DNA from: Acidovorax sp. SRB_14
GTDB taxonomy: Bacteria; Pseudomonadota; Gammaproteobacteria; Burkholderiales; Burkholderiaceae_C
Direction of reading: 5' to 3'
DNA length: 64,000 bases
Assembly: GCF_012932145.1 (NCBI RefSeq)
Contig: NZ_MWOK01000004.1
Location: 1-64,000, forward strand
The notes under the pieces were generated by a model. It saw only the letters and a program-made list of their open reading frames with translations. It did no database searches and was not told the origin of the DNA. This document shows, in pieces, positions 1-8,481 of this stretch. The stretch's first letter is position 1, and each line of letters starts with the position of its first letter. A program made the position numbers and the translations under genes.

Positions 1-623
1 TCCTCGGGCTTGACGACGTCGAGCTGCTTTTTCTTGGCCTTCATGATGTTGGGCAGCGTCACGTAGCGCGGCTCGTTCAGGCGCAGGTCGGTCGTGACGA
101 CGGCAGGGAGGCTCAATGCCAGGGTCTCCAGCCCCCCGTCGACTTCGCGCGTGACGTGGACTTTGTCACCAGAGACTTCGACCTTGCTCGCGAACGTGCC
201 CTGGGGCAGGTTGGCGAGCGCTGCGAGCATCTGGCCGGTCTGGTTGGCGTCGTCGTCGATCGCCTGCTTGCCCAGGATGATGAGGCCCGGTTGCTCCTTC
301 TCGACCAGGGCCTTGAGCAGCTTGGCGACGGCCAGCGGCTGCAGCTCGAGGTCCGCCGGGGTCTCGACGAGGATCGCGCGGTCGGCGCCGATCGCCATCG
401 CCGTGCGCAGCGTCTCCTGGCTCTTGGCGTCGCCGCACGAGACTGCGATGACTTCCGTGGCGGCGCCCTTTTCCTTGAGGCGCACGGCCTCCTCGACGGC
501 GATCTCGTCAAAGGGGTTCATGCTCATCTTGACGTTGGCGATGTCCACACCCGTGTTGTCCGACTTCACTCGGACCTTCACGTTGTAGTCCACCACGCGT
601 TTGACGGGTACGAGGATTTTCAT
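1..623 (-). CDS. etfB: Electron transfer flavoprotein beta subunit (3' end cut off by window edge)
   Basis: The product is the beta subunit of the soluble flavoprotein that collects electrons from acyl-CoA dehydrogenases and hands them to ETF:ubiquinone oxidoreductase. The reading frame opens with [17 protein letters not shown], the usual EtfB start, and contains [11 protein letters not shown] and the nucleotide-binding stretch around GADRAILV. About 207 codons are visible; the family is near 249 residues, so roughly the last 40 lie beyond position 1. The start ATG overlaps the TGA of the upstream flavoprotein gene (ATGA), so the two are translationally coupled. Its place at the end of an acyl-CoA dehydrogenase operon fits its role. 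etfA is presumably just outside the window. Confidence 0.95.
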   Translation of the reverse strand, partial: MKILVPVKRVVDYNVKVRVKSDNTGVDIANVKMSMNPFDEIAVEEAVRLKEKGAATEVIAVSCGDAKSQETLRTAMAIGADRAILVETPADLELQPLAVAKLLKALVEKEQPGLIILGKQAIDDDANQTGQMLAALANLPQGTFASKVEVSGDKVHVTREVDGGLETLALSLPAVVTTDLRLNEPRYVTLPNIMKAKKKQLDVVKPE

Positions 624-1636
624 GAAAAGGCTCTTTCCTGGTTTTGAAGGGTGGCGGAACGCTGGCCGGCCAGTCCGGCCAGCCGTTCGGTGATGAGTGC
701 ATGGGCCTCGCCCATGATGCGGTCGATCAGCTGCTGCACGGTGGGCACGTCCTGGATCAGGCCGGCCACCATGCCGCAGGACCAGGCGCCGGCCTCCATG
801 TCGCCCTGCTGCATGATGCGCGGATAGACGCCGGCGACCTCGGGCAGGATGTCCTCGAACGTGATGGAGGCGCCCAGCGCGCGCTCCTTCTGTAGCAGGC
901 GCTCCACGGCCGCATTGGTCAGCACGCGCTCGGTGTTGCGCAGCGGGCGCATGACCAGGCGGGTGTCGAGTTCGCTGGCCGCGACGATGGCGCGCTTGAC
1001 GTTCTCGTGCACCGGCGCCTCCTGCGTGGCGATGAAGCGCGTGCCCATGTTCATGCCCTCGGCACCGAGCGCCAGCGCCGCCACGAGCGAGCGGCCGTCG
1101 GCCATGCCGCCCGACGCGACGAAGGGGATCGTCAATTCCTCGGCCGCGCGCGGCAGCAGGATGAAGTTGGGGATGTCGTCCTCGCCCGGGTGGCCGCCGC
1201 ATTCGAAACCATCGACGCTGATCGCATCGCAGCCAATCGATTCGGCCTTGAGCGCATGGCGCACCGAGGTGCACTTGTGGATGACCTTGATGCCGGCGTC
1301 CTTGAGCGCGGGCAGCCACTTCTGCGGGTTGTTGCCGGCCGTCTCCACGACCTTGACGCCGCCTTCGATGATGGCTTTCACATAGCCCGGGTAGTCGGGC
1401 GGGTTGACCGAGGGCAGGAAGGTCAGGTTCACGCCGAAGGGCTTGTCGGTCATGGCGCGGCAGCGAGCGATCTCGCGCGCCAGCAGCTCGGGCGTGCGCT
1501 GCGTCAGGCCCGTGATGATGCCCAGCCCCCCGGCGTTGGAGACCGCCGATGCCAGCTCGGCCAGGCCGACGTGGTGCATGCCGCCCTGGAGGATGGGGTG
1601 TTCGATGCCGAAAAGTTCGGTGATGCGTGTCTTCAT
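620..1636 (-). CDS. Nitronate monooxygenase / 2-nitropropane dioxygenase-like FMN protein
   Basis: This is a 338-residue TIM-barrel flavoprotein of the nitronate monooxygenase/FabK family. The start resembles the family ([20 protein letters not shown]), a GGLG loop lies near residue 37, and the family signature [10 protein letters not shown] carries the likely catalytic His at about 149. A phosphate-binding ASGGMADG loop sits near 180. Known members oxidise alkyl nitronates, but many homologues in acyl-CoA operons have unknown substrates, so the physiological reaction is open. I use the ATG at 1636 rather than an upstream in-frame ATG at 1657 because the conserved N-terminus begins there and the upstream residues overlap the preceding gene. 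It follows the Bug gene by 7 bases and overlaps etfB by 4. Confidence 0.85.
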   Translation of the reverse strand: MKTRITELFGIEHPILQGGMHHVGLAELASAVSNAGGLGIITGLTQRTPELLAREIARCRAMTDKPFGVNLTFLPSVNPPDYPGYVKAIIEGGVKVVETAGNNPQKWLPALKDAGIKVIHKCTSVRHALKAESIGCDAISVDGFECGGHPGEDDIPNFILLPRAAEELTIPFVASGGMADGRSLVAALALGAEGMNMGTRFIATQEAPVHENVKRAIVAASELDTRLVMRPLRNTERVLTNAAVERLLQKERALGASITFEDILPEVAGVYPRIMQQGDMEAGAWSCGMVAGLIQDVPTVQQLIDRIMGEAHALITERLAGLAGQRSATLQNQERAFS

Positions 1637-1643
1637 GGGTGTG

Positions 1644-2636
1644 TCACTCGGAGGCAATGCCCTTGTCGCGGATCAGCTGGCCCCAGCGGGTGTAGTCCTG
1701 CTGGATGCGCTGGCCCATCTGCGCCGGCCCCTGGAACTGGGCGATGGCGCCGACGTTCAGCAGCTTGTCCTGGATCTCCTTCTCGGCCAGGATGTGCTTA
1801 ACCTCGCCCGCAATGCGTTCCACCACGGCCTTGGGCGTGCCGGGCGGCGCGAGCAGCCCGCCCCAGGACACGGCGTCGTAGCCCTGGATGCCCTGCTCGG
1901 CAATGGTCTTGACGTCGGGCAGCATGGTCACGCGCTGGGGCGAGCCCACGGCGATGGCGCGCAGCTTGCCGGCTTGGATGTGCGGCAGCGCGGCCACGAG
2001 GTCGGCATACATGATGGGCACCTGGCCACCGATGGTGTCGGTGATGGCCGGCACGCCGCCCTTGTAGGGCACATGCTGCATGTCGAAACCCGCCATCTGC
2101 TTGAGCATTTCCATGCTCAGGTGGCCGAAGCTGCCGGCGCCCGAGCTGGTGTAGTTGAGCGGCGTCTTCTGCGCCTTGGCGTGGGCAATCAGGGTCTTGA
2201 GGTCGACCACATCGGGCAGCAGCTTGGGGTTGACCACCACCACGATGGGCAGGTCGTACACCGTGGCCACGGGCGTGAAGTCCTTCACGGTGTCGTAGCC
2301 GGGCTTCTTGTAAAGATGCGGCGCCAGCAGCGTCGGTGTGGCCAGCATCATCAGCGTGTAGCCGTCGGCCGGGGCCTTGGCGACCTGGGCGGCCGCGATC
2401 GAGCCCGAAGCGCCCGGGCGGTTGTCCACCACCACGGTCTGCTTGAGGCGTTCGCCCAGCTTCTGACCGACGATGCGCGCAGCTGTGTCGGTGGGGCCGC
2501 CGGCCGGAAACGGCACGACGAGCTTGATCATCTTGTCGGGCCAGGCAGCCGCCTGCTGCGCGATGGCGCTGCCGACCAGCAGCGGTGCGGCCGCCAGGGC
2601 CAGCACGGTGCGGCGGCCTATTTGCGAAAAATTCAT
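1644..2636 (-). CDS. Bug family periplasmic solute-binding protein (tripartite tricarboxylate transporter receptor type)
   Basis: This is a 330-residue exported binding protein. The N-terminus has an RRTVLALAAAPLLVGSAIAQ signal peptide with probable cleavage after AIA. The mature part has the Bug signatures WPDKMIKLVVPFPAGGPTD and NRPGASGS, and YKGGVPAITD later. Bug proteins bind small, mostly carboxylated ligands; few have known ligands and most lack an adjacent membrane component, as here. Inside a dicarboxylate-type beta-oxidation operon it probably captures the acid substrate. The start at 2636 is preceded by an AGGAGA ribosome site. The 73-base gap to the upstream CoA-transferase gene is mostly a dispersed repeat. 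Confidence 0.9.
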   Translation of the reverse strand: MNFSQIGRRTVLALAAAPLLVGSAIAQQAAAWPDKMIKLVVPFPAGGPTDTAARIVGQKLGERLKQTVVVDNRPGASGSIAAAQVAKAPADGYTLMMLATPTLLAPHLYKKPGYDTVKDFTPVATVYDLPIVVVVNPKLLPDVVDLKTLIAHAKAQKTPLNYTSSGAGSFGHLSMEMLKQMAGFDMQHVPYKGGVPAITDTIGGQVPIMYADLVAALPHIQAGKLRAIAVGSPQRVTMLPDVKTIAEQGIQGYDAVSWGGLLAPPGTPKAVVERIAGEVKHILAEKEIQDKLLNVGAIAQFQGPAQMGQRIQQDYTRWGQLIRDKGIASE

Positions 2637-2650
2637 GCCAGTCTCCTTTT

Positions 2651-2710
2651 GCATAAAAACAGGCTGCAGCGCTTGTGCATCAAGCGCCAGCAGCTATCAT
2701 TTTTAACATT
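2651..2710 (-). repeat. Dispersed AGCGCTT-core repeat, copy A
   Basis: Read on the minus strand this has ATAGCTGCTGGCGCTTG, a short spacer, CAAGCGCT and a T-run. It is one of twelve related AT-richer elements in the window and fills the gap between the CoA-transferase and Bug genes. Confidence 0.75.
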
Positions 2711-3918
2711 CAACCTTGCGGCAGTGTCAGTACGCCCTTGTCGCGCAGCGCCTGCAGCTCCTGCTCGGACAGCTGCAGCAGCTGCTGCAGCACCTCGCGC
2801 GTGCCCTCGCCCAGCGTGGGCGGCGCGCTGCGGATGGGCAGGCGCTGGCCGTCGAGGCGGTAGGGCGGCGCGAACACGTGCGTGCTGCCCGCCACCGGGT
2901 GCGGCATTTCCTGCAGCAGACCGCCGCGGCGCGTGCGCTCGCTGGTCAGGGCCTCGTGCAGGCCCGCGACCTTGCCGCAGGGGATGCCGGCGGCCGCCAT
3001 GCGCTCGAGCAGCAGGTCGCGCGCAAAGCTGCCGATCAGCTGCTCCATCAGCGGCTGCAGGGTGTGCCGGTTCTTGGCGCGCTCGACGTTGGTGGCGTAG
3101 CGCGGGTCTTCGACGATGTCGGGGCGCATCACCACCTGGCGGCAGAACTTGTCGAATTGCTTGTTGTTGCCCACGGCCACGATCAGCGGGCCATCCTGGG
3201 CCTCGAACATGCCGTAGGGGACGATGGACGGGTGGGCGTTGCCATAGCGCTGCGGGTCGTGCCCGAGCAGCATGGCGTCGAGGCCGTAGTAGCCGGTGAC
3301 CATCAGGCCGCAGTCGTACAGCGCCATCTCGATCAGGCGGCCCTTGCCGGTGCGCGTGCGCTGAAAGAGCGCCGCCAGCACGGCCTGGGCCGCGTACATG
3401 CCGGTCATCAGGTCCACCACGGCGACACCGAATTTGAGCGGCGGCGTGTTTGCCTCGCCGTTGAGGGCCATCAACCCCGTCTCTCCCTGGATCACCAGGT
3501 CGTAGCCCGGGCGCTGGGCCTCGGGGCCCGAACTGTCGTAGCCGGCCACCGAACAGTAGATCAGGTCGGGCTTGATTGCCTTGAGCTGCTCGTAGCCCAG
3601 GCCCAGCTTCTCGGCGCCGCCGGTCTTGAAGTTCTGCACCACCACGTCGAACTGCGGCAGCAGGTCGTGGATCAGCCGGGCGCCTTCGGGCGTCTGCAGG
3701 TCCACGGTGATCGACCGCTTGTTGCGGTTCATGCTGTTGTAGTAGGTGGTTTCGGTCTTGCCGATGCGCATGCCCCAGTCGCGCGTGTCGTCGCCGCGGC
3801 CCGGGTGCTCCACCTTGACGACCTCGGCGCCGAAGTCGGCCAGCACCATGCCGCACAGCGGGCCGGCGAAGACGCGCGAGAGGTCGAGCACGCGCACGCC
3901 CTCGAGCGGAAAGTCCAT
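2710..3918 (-). CDS. CaiB/BaiF (class III) CoA-transferase
   Basis: This is a 402-residue family III CoA-transferase, which moves CoA from a donor thioester (often succinyl-CoA) to a carboxylic acid. The family start GVRVLDLSRVFAGP is followed by FGAEVVKVEHPG and RNKRSITVDL. The aspartate that forms the acyl anhydride in this family falls at residue 169 in VVDLMTGMYAA. It probably activates the operon's acid substrate, replacing the CoA ligase found in pim operons. I take ATG 3918 because the conserved domain begins there; an in-frame GTG at 3972 would add an 18-residue Pro/Thr-rich tail and cannot be excluded. The upstream crotonase gene stops at 3995. Confidence 0.92.
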   Translation of the reverse strand: MDFPLEGVRVLDLSRVFAGPLCGMVLADFGAEVVKVEHPGRGDDTRDWGMRIGKTETTYYNSMNRNKRSITVDLQTPEGARLIHDLLPQFDVVVQNFKTGGAEKLGLGYEQLKAIKPDLIYCSVAGYDSSGPEAQRPGYDLVIQGETGLMALNGEANTPPLKFGVAVVDLMTGMYAAQAVLAALFQRTRTGKGRLIEMALYDCGLMVTGYYGLDAMLLGHDPQRYGNAHPSIVPYGMFEAQDGPLIVAVGNNKQFDKFCRQVVMRPDIVEDPRYATNVERAKNRHTLQPLMEQLIGSFARDLLLERMAAAGIPCGKVAGLHEALTSERTRRGGLLQEMPHPVAGSTHVFAPPYRLDGQRLPIRSAPPTLGEGTREVLQQLLQLSEQELQALRDKGVLTLPQG

Positions 3919-3994
3919 GCCGCCGCCCGGGGCGGCGGGGGTGTTGGGGGAAGGGGTGGGGGTGGTTGTCACAGGGGGGTTTCCATGCCAGCGC

Positions 3995-4804
3995 CTACGC
4001 CCGGCTCTGCCGTAGCGTAGCGAAGTCGGGCTGGCGCTTTTCGAGAAAGGCACCAATGCCTTCGCGTGATTCTTCGGTTTCCTGCGAGCGCACCATGGAC
4101 TGGGCTTCCTGTTCGAGCTGCTCTTCCAGGGTGTGCACGTAGGCGTTGCGGCACAGCGCCTTGATGCGCGCCATGGCCTGGTCGGGCCCGGCCGCGACCT
4201 GGGTGGCCAAGGCCAGCGCCTGCGCGAGGGCCTGGCCCGGCTCGGCCAGGCGGTTGACCGGCCCCAATGCATGCAGGCGTTCGCCGCTGATGCGTTCGCC
4301 CGTGAGGCACAGCTCGGTCAGCACCTGGCGCGACACGAACTCGGCCAGGAAAGCGGTCGCGCCGCCGTCGGGCGTGAGGCCGACCTTCACGTAGGCCACC
4401 GAAAACACCGCGTTCTTGGCGGCCACCAGCATGTCGCAGGCCAGCGCCAGCGACAGGCCCGCGCCCGCGGCCGCGCCTTCGACGGCGGCGATCACCGGCT
4501 TGCGGCAGTCGCGCACGGCGCGCACGAGGTCGTGCAGGCCTTCGAGCTTGGCGCGGCGCTCCTCCATCGGCAGTTCGCGGCGCTTGGCCAGCTGGCGCAG
4601 GTCGCCGCCCGAACAGAAATGCCCACCCTCGCCCGTCAGCACAATGGCGCCGACGCCGGGGTCGGACTCGGCCTGCGACAGTGCCTGCGTGAGCGCGGCA
4701 TAGAACTCGGGCGAGAGCGCGTTGCGCGCGGCCGGGTTGTTGTTGGACAGCACCAGCACCGCGCCAACGCGCCGCTGCAGCAGCGGGGTGTCGGCGGCGC
4801 TCAT
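3995..4804 (-). CDS. Enoyl-CoA hydratase/isomerase (crotonase) family protein
   Basis: This is a 269-residue crotonase. The oxyanion-hole segments are GGHFCSGGDLRQL (near residue 60) and EGAAAGAGLSLALACD (near 110). The second acid position reads LTPDGGAT, with Asp where classical hydratases have Glu in a GxGGT context; this is closer to enoyl-CoA isomerases of the PaaG kind. The operon already has a hydratase domain in its fusion protein, so this gene may be an isomerase for unsaturated intermediates; that is inference. Its ATG overlaps the stop of the upstream acyl-CoA dehydrogenase (ATGA). Confidence 0.88.
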   Translation of the reverse strand: MSAADTPLLQRRVGAVLVLSNNNPAARNALSPEFYAALTQALSQAESDPGVGAIVLTGEGGHFCSGGDLRQLAKRRELPMEERRAKLEGLHDLVRAVRDCRKPVIAAVEGAAAGAGLSLALACDMLVAAKNAVFSVAYVKVGLTPDGGATAFLAEFVSRQVLTELCLTGERISGERLHALGPVNRLAEPGQALAQALALATQVAAGPDQAMARIKALCRNAYVHTLEEQLEQEAQSMVRSQETEESREGIGAFLEKRQPDFATLRQSRA

Positions 4805-5931
4805 GGGCGGCCCAGCGCGGTGAAGCGCTCGAGGTGGTGGTCGGTGTCGCCCAGCTCGTGGTCGACCATCACCAGGCGCTTGGCATAGTGCGACAGGGGC
4901 AGCTCCCAGGTCATGCCGATGCCGCCGTGCATCTGGATGCTCTCTTCCGACACCAGCGCGCCGATGCGGCCGATGGTGAACTTGGCCGCCGACAGCGCGC
5001 GCTCGCGCTCCACGCGGCCCGCGTCCATGGCGGCAGCGGCGTTGATGACCGCCGAGCGCGATTGCTCCACTTCGAGCAGCAGGTCGGCCATGCGGTGCTG
5101 CAGCGCCTGGAAGCTGCCGATCGGCACGCCGAACTGCTTGCGCGTCTGCAGGTATTCGAGCGTGTCTTTCTTGGCCACTTCCATGGCGCCCAGCGCTTCG
5201 GCGCACAGCGCCAGCACGCCCCAGCCCACGGCCAGCTCCAGCGTGGCAAAGCCCTGGCCCTCGGCGCCCAGCAGCGCGTCCGCGCCCAGCTGCACGTTGT
5301 CGAGCGTGACTTCGGCCACGCGGCCGCCGTCGATGCGGCCCATGCCCCGGCGCACCACGCCGGGCGCATCGGCCGGCACGAGGAACAGCGAGATGCCGTC
5401 CGCGCTGTCCACCGCGCCCGCAGTGCGGGCCGACACCAGCAGCAGTTCTGCGTTGTCGCCCTGCAGCACCACGGCCTTGGCGCCCGTGAGGGCCCAGCCC
5501 TCGGCGCTGCGCACCGCACGGGTGGCGACGCGCGCGAGTTCGTAATGGCTGCCCGGTTCATCGTGCGCCAGCGCGGCCACGGTGCTGCCGTCGATCAGGC
5601 TGGCGATCTGCTCTTTTTGCGCTGGCGTACCGGCCGCGGCTAGGGCGCGCCCGACCATCAGGGCGCCCAGGAAAGGCTCGACCACCAGGCCCCGGCCCAG
5701 CGACTCAAACACCACGGCGATGTCAAAGCCTGCGCCGCCAAAGCCGCCCTCGGCTTCGGGGAACAGCGCCCCGATGGCGCCGAGCTCGGCGAACTGGCCC
5801 CACAGGGCGGGCGACATGCCGGTGTCGCCATAGGCGATGGCGTTGCGGGTTTCAAAGCCGTACTGCTCGGCCACGAAACGGTCGAGGGTGTCCGCCAGCA
5901 TGCGGCGGTCTTCGGTGTGTTCAAAGTTCAT
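4801..5931 (-). CDS. Acyl-CoA dehydrogenase, small subunit (PimD-like)
   Basis: This 376-residue FAD enzyme introduces a double bond into an acyl-CoA and passes electrons to ETF. It opens with MNFEHTEDRRMLADTLDRFV and ends with the SIQMHGGIGMTWELPLSHYAKRL block typical of the family. Together with the adjacent larger dehydrogenase it matches the two-subunit pimeloyl-CoA dehydrogenase (PimC/PimD) arrangement. The gap to the large-subunit gene is 10 bases, and its stop overlaps the crotonase start. Substrate assignment rests on gene order and remains an inference. Confidence 0.9.
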   Translation of the reverse strand: MNFEHTEDRRMLADTLDRFVAEQYGFETRNAIAYGDTGMSPALWGQFAELGAIGALFPEAEGGFGGAGFDIAVVFESLGRGLVVEPFLGALMVGRALAAAGTPAQKEQIASLIDGSTVAALAHDEPGSHYELARVATRAVRSAEGWALTGAKAVVLQGDNAELLLVSARTAGAVDSADGISLFLVPADAPGVVRRGMGRIDGGRVAEVTLDNVQLGADALLGAEGQGFATLELAVGWGVLALCAEALGAMEVAKKDTLEYLQTRKQFGVPIGSFQALQHRMADLLLEVEQSRSAVINAAAAMDAGRVERERALSAAKFTIGRIGALVSEESIQMHGGIGMTWELPLSHYAKRLVMVDHELGDTDHHLERFTALGRP

Positions 5932-5941
5932 CGCAGCAACC

Positions 5942-7150
5942 TCACAGGCCCAGGATCATCTTGGAGATGATGTTCTTCTGGATTTCATTGGAGCCGCCGA
6001 AAATCGACAGCTTGCGGTAGTTGAAGTAGTTGGCCGCGGCCGTGGCGGCCTCGGCGGGCCCGACGGGCGCGTCGGCATAGCCCTCGTACTGCGCCTCTTC
6101 GATGAAGGGCAGCGCATACGGGCCCACGGCGCGGCGGATCAGCGACAGGATCTCCTGGCGGATCTCGGTGCCGCGGATCTTGAGCATCGAGCTCTCGGCC
6201 CCCGGCACGCCGCCACCGGCGACCGCGGCGATCACGCGCAGGTTGGTGGTCTTCATGTTCTCGAGGTCGATCTCGACTTGGGCCATGCGGGCCGCGAACT
6301 GCGGGTCCTGGTCCAGCGGGCGGCCGTTGCGCTGCACCTTGCTCGCGACCACCTTGAGCTTTTCGAGCGCCGCGACCGAGAAGCCCACGCCGGCGATGCC
6401 GGTGCGCTCATAGGTCAGCAGGTACTTGGCGTAGGTCCAGCCCTTGTTCTCTTCGCCGACCAGGTTCTCGGCCGGCACGCGCACGTCGGTGAAGAACACC
6501 TCGTTGACCTCGCGGTCGCCGTCGAGCGTGCGGATCGGGCGGATTTCGACGCCGGGCGTGTCCATGTCCACCAGCAGGAAGCTGATGCCCGCCTGCGGGC
6601 GCACCTGCTTGTCGGTGCGCACCAGGCAGAAGATCATGTTGGCATGCTGGCCCTGCGTGGTCCAGGTCTTCTGGCCGTTGACGATGTAGTGCGCTCCTTC
6701 AGCGTCCAGGCCGCGCACGGCCGTGGTCTTGACCGAGGCCAGGTCCGAGCCCGAGCCCGGCTCGGAGTAGCCCTGGCACCACCAGTCGGCGCCGCTCAGG
6801 ATGCGCGGCAGCCAGTGCGCCTTTTGTGCCTCGTTGCCGTACTTGATCAGCACCGGGCCCAGCATGTTGAGGCCGAAGGGCACGATGCGCGGCCCGCCCG
6901 CGAGCGCGCACTCGTTGTCAAAGATGAACTTCTGCACGGCGCCCCAACCGGGGCCGCCGTATTGCTCGGGCCAGTGGTTGGCGAGCCAGCCGCGCGCGTT
7001 GAGGATGGCGTGCCACTCCTCCTGGTCGGCCTTGGTCAGGCGCTGGCCGGCCTTGACCTTGTTGGCGATCCGGGCGGGCAGCTTTTCCTTGAGGAAAGCC
7101 TGCACCTCGGCGCGGAAGGCCTCTTCTTCGGGAGTGAAATTCAGGTCCAT
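5942..7150 (-). CDS. Acyl-CoA dehydrogenase, large subunit (PimC-like)
   Basis: This 402-residue acyl-CoA dehydrogenase has the family blocks WPEQYGGPGWG near residue 70, the flavin-binding YSEPGSGSDLAS near 130, the NGQKTWTT segment, and the C-terminal KLSIFGGSNEIQKNII. The wording of these blocks is that of the PimC group acting on dicarboxyl- or medium-chain acyl-CoAs. The start ATG at 7150 follows the thiolase stop by 14 bases, with only a weak ribosome site. It should work with the small subunit encoded next. Confidence 0.92.
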   Translation of the reverse strand: MDLNFTPEEEAFRAEVQAFLKEKLPARIANKVKAGQRLTKADQEEWHAILNARGWLANHWPEQYGGPGWGAVQKFIFDNECALAGGPRIVPFGLNMLGPVLIKYGNEAQKAHWLPRILSGADWWCQGYSEPGSGSDLASVKTTAVRGLDAEGAHYIVNGQKTWTTQGQHANMIFCLVRTDKQVRPQAGISFLLVDMDTPGVEIRPIRTLDGDREVNEVFFTDVRVPAENLVGEENKGWTYAKYLLTYERTGIAGVGFSVAALEKLKVVASKVQRNGRPLDQDPQFAARMAQVEIDLENMKTTNLRVIAAVAGGGVPGAESSMLKIRGTEIRQEILSLIRRAVGPYALPFIEEAQYEGYADAPVGPAEAATAAANYFNYRKLSIFGGSNEIQKNIISKMILGL

Positions 7151-7164
7151 ATCGTGTCTTTGCG

Positions 7165-8346
7165 TCAGTAAATTTCGAACAGGCCGGCGGCGCCCATGCC
7201 CCCGGCGATGCACATCGTGACCACGCCCCACTTGGCCTTGCGGCGGTGGCCTTCGAGCAGCAGGTGGCCCACGAGGCGCGCGCCCGTCATGCCGAACGGG
7301 TGGCCGATGGAGATCGCGCCGCCGTTGACGTTCAGCCGCTCGCCGGGAATGCCCAGCGTGCGCTGGCAGTACAGCGCCTGCGAGGCGAAGGCCTCGTTCA
7401 TCTCCCACAGGTCGATGTCCTGCACGGTGAGGCCGTGGCGCGCCAGCAGCTTGGGCACGGCGAACACCGGGCCAATGCCCATCTCGTCGGGCTCGCAGCC
7501 GGCCACGGCAAAGCCGCGGAAGGCGCCCAGCGGTTGCAGGCCCAGGCGCTCGGCCACCTTGGCTTCGACCACCACGCAGGCACTCGACCCGTCCGACAGC
7601 TGCGAGGCATTGCCGGCGGTGACGAAGTTGCCGGCACCCTTCACGGGCTCCAGCTTGGCCAGGCCGGCCAACGTGGTGCTGGCGCGGTTGCAGTTGTCCT
7701 GGGTGGCGACCACGTCGCGGTAGCTGACCTCGCCGCTGTCCTTGTTCTTTTCGGCCATGCGCGTAGCGCAGGGAATGATTTCGTTGTCGAACAGGCCGGC
7801 CGCCTGCGCAGCGGCGGTGCGCTGCTGGCTCAGCAGCGAGAACGCGTCTTGGTCTTCCCGCGAGATGTGGTAGCGCTTGGCCACCACGTCGGCGGTGTCG
7901 ATCATGGCCATGAACAGCTCGGGCTTGCGCTCGACCAGCCAGGGGTCCATGTCGGTGGGCAGGTTGTTGCCGGCGCGGATGCCGGAGATGGTTTCCACGC
8001 CGCCGGCCAGCATGGCGTCCACGCCTTCGGCCACCACGCGGCCTGCGGCCATCGCGATCGACTGCAGGCCCGAGGCGCAGTAGCGCGTGATGGTGGTGCC
8101 CGCGATGCCCAAAGGCAGCTCGGCGCGCAGCACGGTCTGGCGGCCCAGGTTGCGGCCCTGGAAGCCGTCGGGGTTGCCGCAGCCGAGGACCAGGTCTTCG
8201 ATCATCGCGGGATCGATGCCCGAGCGCTCGACCGCCGCCTTGACGGAAAACGCCGCCAGCTGGGCGGCCGGCGTGGTGTTGAACTCGCCGCGGTGCGACT
8301 TGGTCAGCGGGGTGCGGGCGGTGGAAACGATGACGGCTTCGCGCAT
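7165..8346 (-). CDS. Acetyl-CoA acyltransferase (thiolase), PimB/FadA-like
   Basis: This 393-residue thiolase cleaves 3-ketoacyl-CoA with CoA. The nucleophilic Cys is in [12 protein letters not shown] near residue 89; the catalytic His is in [12 protein letters not shown] near 350 and the second Cys in [11 protein letters not shown] near 380. It follows the hydratase/dehydrogenase fusion gene after a 135-base gap filled by two convergent repeats. It completes the beta-oxidation spiral encoded by this operon. Confidence 0.95.
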   Translation of the reverse strand: MREAVIVSTARTPLTKSHRGEFNTTPAAQLAAFSVKAAVERSGIDPAMIEDLVLGCGNPDGFQGRNLGRQTVLRAELPLGIAGTTITRYCASGLQSIAMAAGRVVAEGVDAMLAGGVETISGIRAGNNLPTDMDPWLVERKPELFMAMIDTADVVAKRYHISREDQDAFSLLSQQRTAAAQAAGLFDNEIIPCATRMAEKNKDSGEVSYRDVVATQDNCNRASTTLAGLAKLEPVKGAGNFVTAGNASQLSDGSSACVVVEAKVAERLGLQPLGAFRGFAVAGCEPDEMGIGPVFAVPKLLARHGLTVQDIDLWEMNEAFASQALYCQRTLGIPGERLNVNGGAISIGHPFGMTGARLVGHLLLEGHRRKAKWGVVTMCIAGGMGAAGLFEIY

Positions 8347-8356
8347 GGCTTGCTCC

Positions 8357-8405
8357 TTAATTGATAGCTTCCAGCGCCTTTGCTTCCTGCGTTTCAGATA
8401 AAAAA
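8357..8405 (+). repeat. Dispersed AGCGCTT-core repeat, copy B1
   Basis: Read on the plus strand it has ATTGATAGCTTCCAGCGCC, a degenerate second arm TGCGTTTCAG, then an A/T tail. It lies head to head with copy B2. Confidence 0.65.
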
Positions 8406-8458
8406 TACTATGAAACCCAGTAACCGCAAGCGCTGTGCGCTCTTCTTTTGATAGTTTT
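8406..8458 (-). repeat. Dispersed AGCGCTT-core repeat, copy B2
   Basis: Read on the minus strand it has AAAACTATCAAAAGAAGAG, then CACAGCGCTTG and a downstream T-rich end. It is convergent with B1, and both sit between the fusion gene and the thiolase gene. Confidence 0.6.
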
Positions 8459-8481
8459 CCGGTGTCTCCAGCGTCCGGCGT

